A stretch of 64,000 nt of DNA, taken from the NCBI RefSeq assembly GCF_005281475.1, contig NZ_CP040106.1, forward strand, positions 5,198,001-5,262,000, written 5' to 3'. The notes below the pieces were generated by a model, which was not told the DNA's origin, searched no databases, and worked only from the letters and a program-made list of their open reading frames with translations. Below are positions 16,948 to 26,136 of this stretch, piece after piece (position 1 is the first letter of the stretch; every line of letters starts with the position of its first letter). The position numbers were made by a program, and so were the translations under genes. Origin of the DNA: Echinicola rosea (GTDB lineage Bacteria; Bacteroidota; Bacteroidia; Cytophagales; Cyclobacteriaceae).

Positions 16948-17423
16948 CTAGTTCATATCCAAAGCAGACCCTAATAAATTTTGGATAATGAATACAAACC
17001 CAAACTTCATTTTCGAAAAGATCATCAGAAATCCAGAGTGATTTCCTGAGAATAAAACTTTTATCGCAATTCGTAGGCTGCATTCGTTCCGCTCCGGAAG
17101 GAACGTCTGGTAGGGCAGTCTGGCCTGGGGCTTTATATGCACTGGGATTTAATCAATTTCTTATAAATGAAGAAAGCTATTGGAGTAGCTAGTATTGAGT
17201 CGTGAGTATTGAGACTAGATCTCGCTAACGATATCGAAAAGTCCCCTTTAAGGGGGATTTAGGGGGCAAATACGAGATTGCTTCTTCCCTTTGGTCATCG
17301 CAATGACGGGTTTGGGGGCGTTTTCGGCTCTATAAACCAGTCTTTAATCTTGGCTCTTGCTACTAGCATCTGACAAGACTCAGTGTATTGTCCCAACACT
17401 TTCTACACAACCGTATTTAAAGC
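16948..17423. other. Gene-free stretch with repeat debris
   Basis: No convincing gene. It contains a small hairpin at about 17086-17103 (GTTCC-GCTCCG-GAAC type), a CCCCTTTAAGGGGGA palindrome near 17243-17260, and AGATTGCTTC...TCATCGCAATGACGG near 17273-17308, a kind of intergenic repeat common in Bacteroidota. A 64-codon minus frame here is not supported by composition. Confidence 0.5.
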
Positions 17424-19055
17424 ATGAAAAAAACAACGTTCACATGCTTCCTGGCATTGCTGTGCCTTTTTGGAAGTAAGCTATATGCCCAAGTTGCTTC
17501 ACCTCCTGCCACGGTGGAGCCGGAAAATACTCCGGCTCCCGTGGTGGTGTATTTTGAGGTGAGACAGAAAGATGCCTACCGCATGGACTCCCTTGTGGTC
17601 AGGTTGGATGACAGCCAAATTGGCGGCCAAGCCCAAAAGAACCTTATAAAGTTAAGAAGCGGCAATTTCTTCGAGGGGGTATTCCCCGGCAGTGAGGGCA
17701 TTGCCCATATTGTCACTGAAAACATCAAGCGTCCAGCTTACCTTTCTTTGGGAACAGAAAAAAGTCCTTTCCTGAACCAATATGTAGTATTTCCGGGGGA
17801 CAGTATCAAGGTCCAGCTGGACACTTACCGGAACCAAGTGGTCTTTTCAGGACCCTCTGCCCCACTCTTCCGCTGCCAGCGAGAGCTTCACCTGCTGATG
17901 GCGGAGCGGAGCTTTGCTACTGATATCCGTATGGGGTTCAACAGCCCCGAAAACTTGGAAACCTATCTTTCGAAGGAGGGTAAGCGAAAGCAGTTTATAC
18001 AATCCCAAAAGCAGTTCGGAAGTCATACCCATGTCTATGTCCGCAAGGAGCAAGACCTCGCCATATTGGAAAGCACGTTCAGTGACGGCTATGAAGACAG
18101 GATTCTGGAGGTCATTACGCGCTATCAGGGAATATTGCCGGCTGACAGACTGCATATCATCAAGGCCAACTACCTGGGAAGATTACGCTTCTCCCGTCTC
18201 AAGACCTTTAATAATGCCATCGCCTACGCCCTCCGCTCAGATGACCCAGAGCACCGAAAAGTACTTGCAGCATTCTTTAAGGAGCATGACAAGGCGGATA
18301 TCATCGATGATATACCGGAACAGGCCATCATCAGTTCTCCCAGTTATCAGCAGTACCTGATTACCAGGGCAAGATCCTATGCCTACCTGCATGGCACTTC
18401 CATCTTTGCCCAGATCAGGGACATGCCGAATGGCACGGTAAAGGACCATCTGGCGGCCCGGTACATCTGTGAAGAATTTGACCAACTGGAAAAGGGTGAC
18501 CTAAAAACAAAAGAAGCCTTAACCTTTATCAACAGCCCCAGACCTAAAGAGGCATTGGAAGCATTACTTTCCTCCCTTGGGCAGGGACAGGTTTTGCAGG
18601 GAGCGGTATTTACCGGATTGGATGGCAAACCAATGGACCTCTCCACCTTGAAAGGCAAGGTATTGCTGTTGGACTTTTGGTACACCGGCTGCAAGGCCTG
18701 CATCAATTTCTTCTCCAGCAGGATTTCCAAAATAGAGGAACACTTTAAGGACAATCCTACTTTCCAGATGGTCTCCATCTCTGCCGATAAAGACCGTACA
18801 AGGTGGATCCGAAGCATTGAAAGCGGGAGGTACACCTCCCACAATGCCCTCAACCTCTATACCGGTGGAAAGGGTTTTCAGCATTCCTTTCTGGAAAACA
18901 TGGACATCAGCGCATTTCCCCGTTTGATCCTGGTCGCAAAAGACGGAACCATCCGTCAGGCAGGCGGACTCAAACAACCCTTGGAAGACATGATCAAGCT
19001 GATCGAGGAGGCCCTACCCAATAAAAACAATCCAGACACCTTAACCCTACAATAA
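17424..19055 (+). CDS. Secreted thioredoxin-like (TlpA/ResA type) protein
   Basis: This 543-residue protein has an N-terminal signal peptide (residues 1-22, cleaved near LYAQ), a long periplasmic part to about residue 385, and a C-terminal TlpA-like thioredoxin domain. That domain starts GAVFTGLDGKPMDLSTLKGKVLLLDFW and has the redox pair in GCKAC (CxxC) and the cis-Pro loop around ISAFPRLILV. It probably reduces or isomerises disulfides of exported proteins. Its stop overlaps the start of the SusC-like gene by 1 nt (TAATG), so it is coupled to the transporter operon. The MauE-like protein and the Cys-containing DUF6520 peptide nearby fit a shared thiol theme. Confidence 0.85.
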   Translation: MKKTTFTCFLALLCLFGSKLYAQVASPPATVEPENTPAPVVVYFEVRQKDAYRMDSLVVRLDDSQIGGQAQKNLIKLRSGNFFEGVFPGSEGIAHIVTENIKRPAYLSLGTEKSPFLNQYVVFPGDSIKVQLDTYRNQVVFSGPSAPLFRCQRELHLLMAERSFATDIRMGFNSPENLETYLSKEGKRKQFIQSQKQFGSHTHVYVRKEQDLAILESTFSDGYEDRILEVITRYQGILPADRLHIIKANYLGRLRFSRLKTFNNAIAYALRSDDPEHRKVLAAFFKEHDKADIIDDIPEQAIISSPSYQQYLITRARSYAYLHGTSIFAQIRDMPNGTVKDHLAARYICEEFDQLEKGDLKTKEALTFINSPRPKEALEALLSSLGQGQVLQGAVFTGLDGKPMDLSTLKGKVLLLDFWYTGCKACINFFSSRISKIEEHFKDNPTFQMVSISADKDRTRWIRSIESGRYTSHNALNLYTGGKGFQHSFLENMDISAFPRLILVAKDGTIRQAGGLKQPLEDMIKLIEEALPNKNNPDTLTLQ

Positions 19056-22000
19056 TGACAAAACCTTTACACACATACCGCTGTATATTATTGACAGCCA
19101 TGCTCTTTCTTCACTTTTCCGGAACGGCGATAGCACAGGATACCCATCCGCTTTACGGAACGGTTATCGCCCAAGATACCGGGAAAGGCCTCCCCGGTGC
19201 CACTGTACTTTTGGAAGGTACCAATCAGGGAACTGTAACTGATGAGGATGGCCAATTTAGCCTTGCCGTGAAAAAAGGATCCCACCGGATTACCGTCACT
19301 TATCTAGGTTATGAAAAAATAAGTTTAGAAGTAGCCGTTCCCCTTGAAAGTCCTTTACAGGTATCCTTGATCTCCAATGGACTTGATATGGAAGGAGTGG
19401 AAGTGCTCTCCACCGGCTACGCCTCCCTCCCCAAGGAGCGGGCCACGGGATCTTTTGCCCAAGTGGACCAAAAGCTGTTGAACAGAAGGGTATCCACCAA
19501 CCTATTGGACAGGCTGGAAGATGTCACCTCAGGACTGCGCTTCAACCGGGAAGGCCCGGGTGAATCCATCAGCATCAGGGGAAGGAACACCCTCTTTGCC
19601 AATACCGATCCCCTGATCGTTATTGACAATTTCCCCTATGACGGACCACTCGAAAGTATCAACCCAAACGATGTGGAAAGCATCACCGTGCTCCGAGATG
19701 CGGCGGCGGCTTCCATCTGGGGAGCGAGAGCAGGAAATGGCGTCATTGTGATCACTACGAAAAACGGACAGTTTGACTCCAGTACCAAGGTCCGCTTTAA
19801 CTCCAATGTAACGGTAAAGGAGCAAAATGATCCCTTCTACCTTCCCAAAATGTCGCCCGCAGAGGTGGTTGACATGGAGCAGCTCCTTTTCGATCAGGGC
19901 TATTATGAATCCGCGGAAACCCGGAGCAGCCATCCGGCACTGTCCCCTGCAGTGGAAACCCTTATTGCCGAAAGGGACGGGTTGATCAACCAAGAAGAGG
20001 CGGCGCAAAGACTGGCCTCATACAGACAATACGATGTAAGGAATGACCTGGCCAAGTATTATTACCAAAATCCTGTCGATCAGCAATATTCCTTACAAGT
20101 TTCCGGAGGCTCAAAGGGACACCGCTATATGGTTACATCTGGTTATGATCGGAATGCAGAAAATGTAGCGGGAAATGATAATGAGCGGATAACCTTGGGG
20201 ATGAAAAATTCCTGGAAAGGCATTGACAATAAGTTTACCGCTGCTTTGGATGTCTATTATAGCAGGAGCAAACGGTCTACGGGCACAGCAGTTCCTGAGC
20301 CTTATGCCTACGAACGGATGGCCGATGAAGCAGGAAGTCCCTTACCTGTCATCCACGGGTACAGCAGCCGCTATATCGAGAGCATACAGGATGCGGGCCT
20401 TTTGGATTGGAGGTTTATCCCATTGGACGAAATAGGCCTGCTACAGCAAAAAAACACTTCTTCCGATTACCGGATCAATGCCCAAGTGGGTTATGAACTG
20501 GCAAAAGGCCTGCGGGCATCCCTTCTCTACCAATATTGGAAAAATGATGCGGTAAGCTCCGACCTTAGCACCATGGACACCTATATAACCCGCAACAATA
20601 TCAACCGCTATACCCAGGTGGCCGAGGATGGCAGTCTCTCCTACCCCATTCCTATGGGCAGCATTTATGACAGGACCTCTGGTACGGGACAAAGCCAAAA
20701 CGGGAGGGTCCAACTGGACTACAACCGGAAATGGAACGGGATACACCATGTCGTGGCCCTTGGAGGATTTGAAATCAAGGACAGGAAGTTTGATGGACAC
20801 AGCAGCCGGTACTATGGCTATGATGATGAGTTCGGCACCAGTGAACCGGTGGATTACGTCAACCGCTATACCAATTATGTCACGGGTGGAACCTTGCGCA
20901 TTCCTTCAGGTGAAGGCCACTCCGGCACCACAGACCGTTTTGTCTCCTATTATGCCAATGCTTCCTATACTTATGCTGACCGCTACACCTTCACGGCCAG
21001 TGCCCGCAAGGACGCCTCCAACCTGTTCGGAGTAGAAACCAACCAACGAGGGGTACCCTTATGGTCTGTGGGAGGATCCTGGACCATCAGCAATGAAGAA
21101 TTCTTCCATAGCGGTTTCCTTCCTTATCTGAAACTCCGGACCACCATGGGCTATAACGGCAATATTGACAAGACCCTTACCGCCTTTACCACGGCCACCA
21201 TGCTTTCGGGGGCCTACAATTCACTTTCCGGTCTTCCCTATGCCCAGATCAGCAGTCCCCCTAACCCTTCGCTCCGGTGGGAAAAAATACAGGTCTGGAA
21301 CCTGGGGCTTGACTTTGCCACCAAGGAGGACAGGATCTCCGGCACATTGGAGTATTATATCAAAAATGGCCGTGACCTGATCGGTGACATTCCCCGTCCC
21401 TCTTCGAGCGGCTTTACCGAATTCCGGGGCAACTTTGCCGCCACCAGGACGCACGGTATTGACCTGCAGCTCAGTTCAATGAACCTAAATGGCCAACTTT
21501 CTTGGCAAACGGATTGGCTTTTCAGCACCGTCAAAGAAGAAGTGGTCGAATACAGCGAGGAGGCCACGGCAAGAAACTATATGGCCTATTACGGAACCTA
21601 TCCTTTTGAGGGAAGGCCACTGTATGGGGTCTATAGTTATTCCTGGGCCGGATTGGATCCTGATACGGGAGCAGCAAGGGGCTATCTGGACGGGGAACCC
21701 AGTACGGATTATGCAGCCATCCTCGCTGAAGCCTCTCCCGAGGGCATTACCTATCATGGTCCTTCCAGACCAAGTGTATTCGGGGCTCTCAGGAACACGT
21801 TTGGCTATAAAGGGATTTCCTTGTCCTTCAATATCAGCTACCGAATGGGCTACTATTACAAAAGGGGCTCGGTACAGTATGATGATATTCTTTCCGGCCT
21901 ACAGGGACACGGGGATTTTACCCAAAGATGGCAGCAGCCCGGGGACGAGTTGCACACCGACATTCCCGCACTTCCATCCAGCAAGAACCGTAACAGGGAT

Positions 22001-22249
22001 CATTTCTATTGGCATTCGGAAGCCTTGGTGGAACGGGGCGACCATATCCGCTTACAGGATATCCGTTTGGCCTATATGATGGATAAAAACAATATTCCGG
22101 GCCTGCCCTTCAGTCGAATGGAGATATATACTTACGCCAATAACCTGGGCATCCTCTGGAAAGCCGCCAAAGACGATCCCCTGGACCCTGATTTCAGGAC
22201 TTCCAAACCTCTGGGGAGTATTTCCCTGGGGATCCGTGTTGATTTGTGA
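19055..22249 (+). CDS. SusC/RagA-family TonB-dependent outer-membrane transporter
   Basis: This 1064-residue protein has a signal peptide (about 1-28), a CarboxypepD_reg-like domain (GTVIAQDTGKGLPGATVLLEG ... VTYLGYEK, about 35-110), a plug domain (SIRGRNTLFANTDPLIVIDN, ESITVLRDAAAASIWGARAGNGVIVITTK) and a C-terminal beta barrel ending LGSISLGIRVDL. These are hallmarks of SusC/RagA transporters, which work with a SusD lipoprotein to import peptides or glycans. The substrate cannot be told; no glycoside hydrolase is nearby, and the TlpA-like partner suggests a peptide or thiol-containing ligand. It is translationally coupled to the thioredoxin gene. Confidence 0.93.
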   Translation: MTKPLHTYRCILLTAMLFLHFSGTAIAQDTHPLYGTVIAQDTGKGLPGATVLLEGTNQGTVTDEDGQFSLAVKKGSHRITVTYLGYEKISLEVAVPLESPLQVSLISNGLDMEGVEVLSTGYASLPKERATGSFAQVDQKLLNRRVSTNLLDRLEDVTSGLRFNREGPGESISIRGRNTLFANTDPLIVIDNFPYDGPLESINPNDVESITVLRDAAAASIWGARAGNGVIVITTKNGQFDSSTKVRFNSNVTVKEQNDPFYLPKMSPAEVVDMEQLLFDQGYYESAETRSSHPALSPAVETLIAERDGLINQEEAAQRLASYRQYDVRNDLAKYYYQNPVDQQYSLQVSGGSKGHRYMVTSGYDRNAENVAGNDNERITLGMKNSWKGIDNKFTAALDVYYSRSKRSTGTAVPEPYAYERMADEAGSPLPVIHGYSSRYIESIQDAGLLDWRFIPLDEIGLLQQKNTSSDYRINAQVGYELAKGLRASLLYQYWKNDAVSSDLSTMDTYITRNNINRYTQVAEDGSLSYPIPMGSIYDRTSGTGQSQNGRVQLDYNRKWNGIHHVVALGGFEIKDRKFDGHSSRYYGYDDEFGTSEPVDYVNRYTNYVTGGTLRIPSGEGHSGTTDRFVSYYANASYTYADRYTFTASARKDASNLFGVETNQRGVPLWSVGGSWTISNEEFFHSGFLPYLKLRTTMGYNGNIDKTLTAFTTATMLSGAYNSLSGLPYAQISSPPNPSLRWEKIQVWNLGLDFATKEDRISGTLEYYIKNGRDLIGDIPRPSSSGFTEFRGNFAATRTHGIDLQLSSMNLNGQLSWQTDWLFSTVKEEVVEYSEEATARNYMAYYGTYPFEGRPLYGVYSYSWAGLDPDTGAARGYLDGEPSTDYAAILAEASPEGITYHGPSRPSVFGALRNTFGYKGISLSFNISYRMGYYYKRGSVQYDDILSGLQGHGDFTQRWQQPGDELHTDIPALPSSKNRNRDHFYWHSEALVERGDHIRLQDIRLAYMMDKNNIPGLPFSRMEIYTYANNLGILWKAAKDDPLDPDFRTSKPLGSISLGIRVDL

Positions 22250-22651
22250 AAGCTCAAATGAGCAGCCCTGCCCACCTATTTATATGTTCAACAATAAATA
22301 AAATCTACCTAATTGCATTAAGGGGAAGAACGGGCAGTGGCTGCTTTTAAATATGCAGGAATCCGTTGGGCAAACAGGCTGTCCATTTGCTTACCGCATC
22401 ACAGTACCACAGAGTCCCTTACCGCCACTTTCTTCATATGTAAACCATACATTATCATATGCGCGGGAAAAGTTTCCAGACGGGAAACCGGGACTCTTTT
22501 TAATAACAAGATGTCTATATCAAGTATCTGGATGATAGTAGCAAGATTGAGAAAAGAGTAAAGCCCCCTAAGGTCGGAAACCTGAACTGAAATGAACGTG
22601 GGGGATAATCTCGCAACCAAAAATAATCTAATGTCTAAAATCTAACAAAAT
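22250..22651. other. Intergenic stretch between SusC- and SusD-like genes
   Basis: This 402-bp spacer is unusually long for a susCD pair. I see no supported gene: the short frames at 22337-22561 and on the minus strand lack protein-like character. It may be the scar of an insertion. The susD start follows an AT-rich stretch, so susD may have its own promoter. Confidence 0.45.
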
Positions 22652-24007
22652 ATGAAATATAAACTCAAGCCCATACTCACCATCATGATCATAAGCATCA
22701 TTCACCTTTTAACCTCCTGTGAGGAGTTTCTAGATGAAAAACCCGAAAAAAGCATTGTTGTTCCGGAAAGCCTGGAGGACCTACAGAAGCTCTTGGATGC
22801 TTCAAGAAGAGGTATGAATGATGGTCCAGGACTTGGCCTGTTGAGCGGTGACGAACTGCTTACCAATGACAACGGTTTTGGTTCCTATTCAACTGTAGAG
22901 CAGAACACTTACCTATGGAAGCAAAGTATATTCGAAAATTACGGTTTTGAATGGACCGTGTTCTACCAGCAGGTCTTCTATGCCAATGTTGTATTGGACG
23001 GTCTGAAAGCCCTTCCCAGGGAGGATGATCCCGAAGGCCATGACCAGGTAAGAGGAAGGGCCCTATTTTACCGGGCCAATGCCTTTTACAACCTGCTCAG
23101 CCTGTTTTCCCCTGCCTATGTCCCCGGCCAAAACGACGGGGCTTTGGGCATTCCATTACGCTTGGGGCCAGATATTAACCTGGATGCATCCAGGGCCAGT
23201 TTGGCAGATTCCTATGAAAAGGTCATCGAAGACCTAAAGGAATCCGTAACCCTTTTGCCTCAAATGCCCGATTTCAAAAGCAGGCCCAGCCAATGGGCGG
23301 CCCATGCCCTCCTCTCACGAGTGTACCTGTCATTGGGAGATTATCCCAATGCCCTTGACCATGCGGAAGCAGCCCTATCCATTGAGGATGACCTATTGGA
23401 TTTCAATGATCTTGACCTTGAAGCCACCTATCCTTTTGAGCAATTTAACAACGAGGTTATTTTCCATAGTGAAATGATCAGTCATGGGTTTATCCGCAAT
23501 AGCAATACAGTTGTCAGCCCTGAAATCTATGGGAGTTATGAGGAAAATGATCTTAGAAAACAGGCCTTTTTCCAGGAAAACAGTTTCGGAATGGACTTCA
23601 AGGGGACTTACACTGGAACGGTCACCTATTTTTGCGGCCTGGCCACCGATGAGCTGTTCCTCAACAAATCCGAATGCCTCGCCCGGATCGGTGATTCCGA
23701 TGGGGCAAAAGAAACAATGGACAGGCTATTGGAACACCGCTTTGTATCCGGCACCTTTGAAGGAACTACCGGGGAGGGTGATGTCCTTTTGGTCAACATA
23801 TTGACAGAAAGGAAGAAAGAGCTCCTATGTCGGGGTACCCGGTGGGCGGATTTAAAACGTCTCAATAAAGCACCTGAATTTGCCAAAACCCTCGAAAGGA
23901 CAGTAGATGGTCAATCCTACCAGTTGGAGCCTGGGTCAAAAAGGTATGTATTGCCCATCCCCCCTGATGAGATCAATGTAAGTGGAATAGTACAAAATGA
24001 AAGATAA
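22652..24007 (+). CDS. SusD/RagB-family outer-membrane lipoprotein
   Basis: This 451-residue protein has a lipoprotein signal (LLTSCEEFLDEKPEKS; lipobox Cys at residue 23). The body shows SusD features: tetratricopeptide-like helices (RGRALFYRANAFYNLLSLFSPAY; SQWAAHALLSRVYLSLGDYPNALDHAEAAL) and a C-terminal region with NILTERKKELLCRGTRWADLKRLNK and a YVLPIPPDEI tail. SusD caps the SusC barrel and captures the ligand at the cell surface. It is a partner of the SusC-like gene upstream despite the 402-bp gap. Confidence 0.92.
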   Translation: MKYKLKPILTIMIISIIHLLTSCEEFLDEKPEKSIVVPESLEDLQKLLDASRRGMNDGPGLGLLSGDELLTNDNGFGSYSTVEQNTYLWKQSIFENYGFEWTVFYQQVFYANVVLDGLKALPREDDPEGHDQVRGRALFYRANAFYNLLSLFSPAYVPGQNDGALGIPLRLGPDINLDASRASLADSYEKVIEDLKESVTLLPQMPDFKSRPSQWAAHALLSRVYLSLGDYPNALDHAEAALSIEDDLLDFNDLDLEATYPFEQFNNEVIFHSEMISHGFIRNSNTVVSPEIYGSYEENDLRKQAFFQENSFGMDFKGTYTGTVTYFCGLATDELFLNKSECLARIGDSDGAKETMDRLLEHRFVSGTFEGTTGEGDVLLVNILTERKKELLCRGTRWADLKRLNKAPEFAKTLERTVDGQSYQLEPGSKRYVLPIPPDEINVSGIVQNER

Positions 24008-24072
24008 GGAACTTAGGGGATTGGAAAGAAATTAGGTCAAAAATTGGACAGGATTAAATCCTCAATTAAACA

Positions 24073-24102
24073 AAGGGGCTGCAAAAACTATGACAGCCCC
24101 TT
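24073..24102. terminator. Bidirectional hairpin between convergent genes
   Basis: AAGGGGCTG (24073-24081) pairs with CAGCCCCTT (24094-24102). It lies between the susD-like stop and the DUF6520 stop and probably ends both transcripts, although there is no long T run. Confidence 0.55.
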
Positions 24103-24114
24103 ACCTACTATCCA

Positions 24115-24384
24115 TTAAGGATTGGTCAATTCAAAGGTACCTGGCTCAAGTGCCGTTGAATTCTCATCATCCTCTGTATAAATACAATCATACTCCGATG
24201 CATTGCATTCATATTCCGAGGGGCTTAGTTGGCTGACATCATGCCATGCCACGATATCACCGTCCTCGTTCCTCTCTGCCCCGAAGCCATCCTGAAGGTT
24301 GGTCGGAGTCGTAAAAGCGAAAGCCGCTATCATGGCGAGGAGAAAAACCCCGCCCTTTACTAAATTTAACACACTATTTTTCAT
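24115..24384 (-). CDS. Small secreted acidic peptide, DUF6520-like
   Basis: This 89-residue protein has an N-terminal signal-like helix (VLNLVKGGVFLLAMIAAFAF), then an acidic mature part with two Cys eight residues apart (YECNASEYDCIYTEDDE). The layout matches the small DUF6520 proteins of Bacteroidota, whose function is unknown. It lies 256 bp downstream of a MauE/DoxX-like gene on the same strand and converges with the TlpA-SusC-SusD operon. In this setting it might be a secreted disulfide-containing peptide handled by the thioredoxin and MauE-like proteins. Confidence 0.7.
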   Translation of the reverse strand: MKNSVLNLVKGGVFLLAMIAAFAFTTPTNLQDGFGAERNEDGDIVAWHDVSQLSPSEYECNASEYDCIYTEDDENSTALEPGTFELTNP

Positions 24385-24640
24385 AGTTTTATGGTTTAAT
24401 AATTATAAATGGATCCGGGCGCTTCGATCGTTCTGTTATGCTTGACAATCTTTTGAGAGGAGCGTCCGGTTTTCTCCCCTACCGGTGCCAGGCAAGTACC
24501 TAGTACCTTCACTGGCCGTACAAAATCTTTCTCTGTTTTTTTGTTTATGAAAATCCCAATTCAAACCTCAGGGAGGAATTTGCCCCATCTATTTCAGTGA
24601 ACACTTAGCTCCAGCGTTTCCAATCCTAAAGCAGTGTCCC

Positions 24641-25171
24641 CTATCTCGATAACCTTGCCGACCCATTCGTTTTGTTTGAGCGCAGCAGGTCTTTAGTGCT
24701 TCTTTTCAGGGCAATGCCATTGATCAATAGGAAAAACAAGTTGAAAAACAGGTGTTCTTCCCAACCAAGGGCGCTGACCACTCCCCCACAGCTACAGGGC
24801 ACCCTATCAAACACCCCCATCAGGGTAAGGGCTATATACCCGGTAAATACTGTCAACAGTCCAAAGCTTATCCAAAGGGCCGGGCCTACCGTCCTCCTTC
24901 CGACCAGCAGGATGGCCAGGGCCAGCTCCGCCGGGGGCAGGGAATAGAGAAGGATAGTGCCCAGCCACTCAGGGAATACCTGGTTGTAAAGTGAAATCCT
25001 GAAGGACTCCCAATCGTACCATTTGTTGATGGCAGTATAGGTATATAAGAATGCCAACATATGGGCTATAATTTCCCTTTTGCTATTGGCAGTAATTTTT
25101 AACGTTTTGGACAGGTCCATCAGCTGTATTTTTGTGGTTACTGTTTTTAATTTAGGAGCGCTAAAAATCAT
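24641..25171 (-). CDS. MauE/DoxX-family integral membrane protein
   Basis: This 176-residue protein has four membrane segments (about residues 33-50, 70-95, 98-118 and 135-155) and the motif RVPCSCGGVVSALGW between segments 3 and 4, the CxCGG-type redox motif of MauE-like DoxX proteins. MauE-type proteins help disulfide formation or redox maturation of exported proteins. An alternative start is Met18 (MDLSKTLK). It is divergent from the Crp/Fnr gene and has a TGTCATATGACA-like motif about 44 bp upstream, so it may be under that regulator. Confidence 0.75.
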   Translation of the reverse strand: MIFSAPKLKTVTTKIQLMDLSKTLKITANSKREIIAHMLAFLYTYTAINKWYDWESFRISLYNQVFPEWLGTILLYSLPPAELALAILLVGRRTVGPALWISFGLLTVFTGYIALTLMGVFDRVPCSCGGVVSALGWEEHLFFNLFFLLINGIALKRSTKDLLRSNKTNGSARLSR

Positions 25172-25214
25172 TATGAAACAAATCCATTAAAATCTTGTAC
25201 TTTTTACCTAATGG

Positions 25215-25228
25215 ACGTCATATGACAT
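25215..25228. promoter_or_regulatory. Palindrome ACGTCATATGACAT, copy 1
   Basis: TGTCATATGACA-type palindrome between the MauE-like and Crp/Fnr genes. A close relative, ATGTCATATGATAT, lies at 25977-25990 just after the Crp/Fnr gene. The two bracket the regulator and each precedes a neighbouring gene, so they are candidate binding sites for it. Confidence 0.45.
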
Positions 25229-25358
25229 TTTTCCGTAATCCGGTAACAATTGCAGGCAGCCAAAATTGAATTAACCCGTTGGTTTTCTTATGTTTACTCC
25301 CAATGCTGTATGTATGGTTTTTTCACCCCTCCCCGGGGTGCATGTGAAGTATTTGCCT

Positions 25359-25952
25359 ATGGAAAGATTTTTGACTGCCGAAGAGCTTAAAAAGGAATTT
25401 GATTCCTATTACCAGCTTGACCTATCGGTATATGAACAATTGGTCCCCTACCTTCCCTTAAGGAGCTATCCAAAAAGTACCGAACTTAAAGGTCCTGGGG
25501 AAATTGAACATTGTGCCAGATACGTTTTCAAAGGTGCTATTGCCATGCTCTATCCTACCGAGAATGGAAGGGATTTTAGGGTAAGGATATTTAAGAAGGG
25601 AATGGTGGCCACCCATCTGGAAAGTTTTACCCAACAGATCCCCTCTCCCTATATCATCAAAACCCTTGAATACTCCGTCGTATTGGAACTTAGTACCATT
25701 GCAGAAAAGTACATGTTGGACAATATTGACAGCGTTACCAATCTATCCACTGCCATCAACAGGACCATTGCACAGGACTATGAGGCTTGGCACAATATAT
25801 TTACCTTGCCCCTGGAGGCAGGTTTATTAAAACTGGCTATCGATTTCCCGTATGAAAACGGAAAATTGAGCATCAAGGACAAAAGCCATCTTTTTAAATG
25901 CTCGGTATCCAAGATGAGGAGAACCTTACAAAAACTGAAATTGATCGGATAA
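25359..25952 (+). CDS. Crp/Fnr-family transcriptional regulator
   Basis: This 197-residue protein starts from the ATG at 25359 (MERFLTAEELKKEF); an ATG at 25290 would add 23 residues that do not fit the family. It has an N-terminal cyclic-nucleotide-binding-like beta barrel (about 25-110, with RYVFKGAIAMLYPTENGRDFRVRIFKKGMVA) and a C-terminal winged helix whose recognition helix is in LFKCSVSKMRRTLQKLKLIG. The canonical cAMP phosphate cassette is absent, so another signal is likely. It lies between a MauE-like gene and a terpene synthase and is bracketed by two palindromes. Confidence 0.8.
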   Translation: MERFLTAEELKKEFDSYYQLDLSVYEQLVPYLPLRSYPKSTELKGPGEIEHCARYVFKGAIAMLYPTENGRDFRVRIFKKGMVATHLESFTQQIPSPYIIKTLEYSVVLELSTIAEKYMLDNIDSVTNLSTAINRTIAQDYEAWHNIFTLPLEAGLLKLAIDFPYENGKLSIKDKSHLFKCSVSKMRRTLQKLKLIG

Positions 25953-25976
25953 TTGGGACAGGATATTTACCAAAAA

Positions 25977-25990
25977 ATGTCATATGATAT
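25977..25990. promoter_or_regulatory. Palindrome ATGTCATATGATAT, copy 2
   Basis: Partner of 25215-25228. It lies 146 bp upstream of the terpene synthase start and may be part of its promoter. Confidence 0.42.
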
Positions 25991-26136
25991 TCATCTGTAA
26001 ACGGACAGTTCTTTTTCCCCATAAGCTTTGCTAATCAAAACCTTCATCCTCTATTTTGAAGCCAAGTATTGGAATTGTCATGTATCCAAGAAGCCTATAG
26101 TGGCGCCTATTTACAACCACTAATTTTTAGTTACAG

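Noticed and set aside
16948..17142. 64-codon minus-strand frame
   Set aside because: It lies among repeat debris, has no neighbours on its strand, and no protein-like motif.
22337..22561. Plus-strand frames between the susC- and susD-like genes
   Set aside because: Two overlapping frames of similar length and no motif; neither looks like a real protein.
25359..25952. The Crp/Fnr protein as the regulator of the TGCAAYANNRTTGCA operators
   Set aside because: Its own flanks carry a different palindrome (TGTCATATGACA type), and nothing links it to the lanthipeptide promoters.
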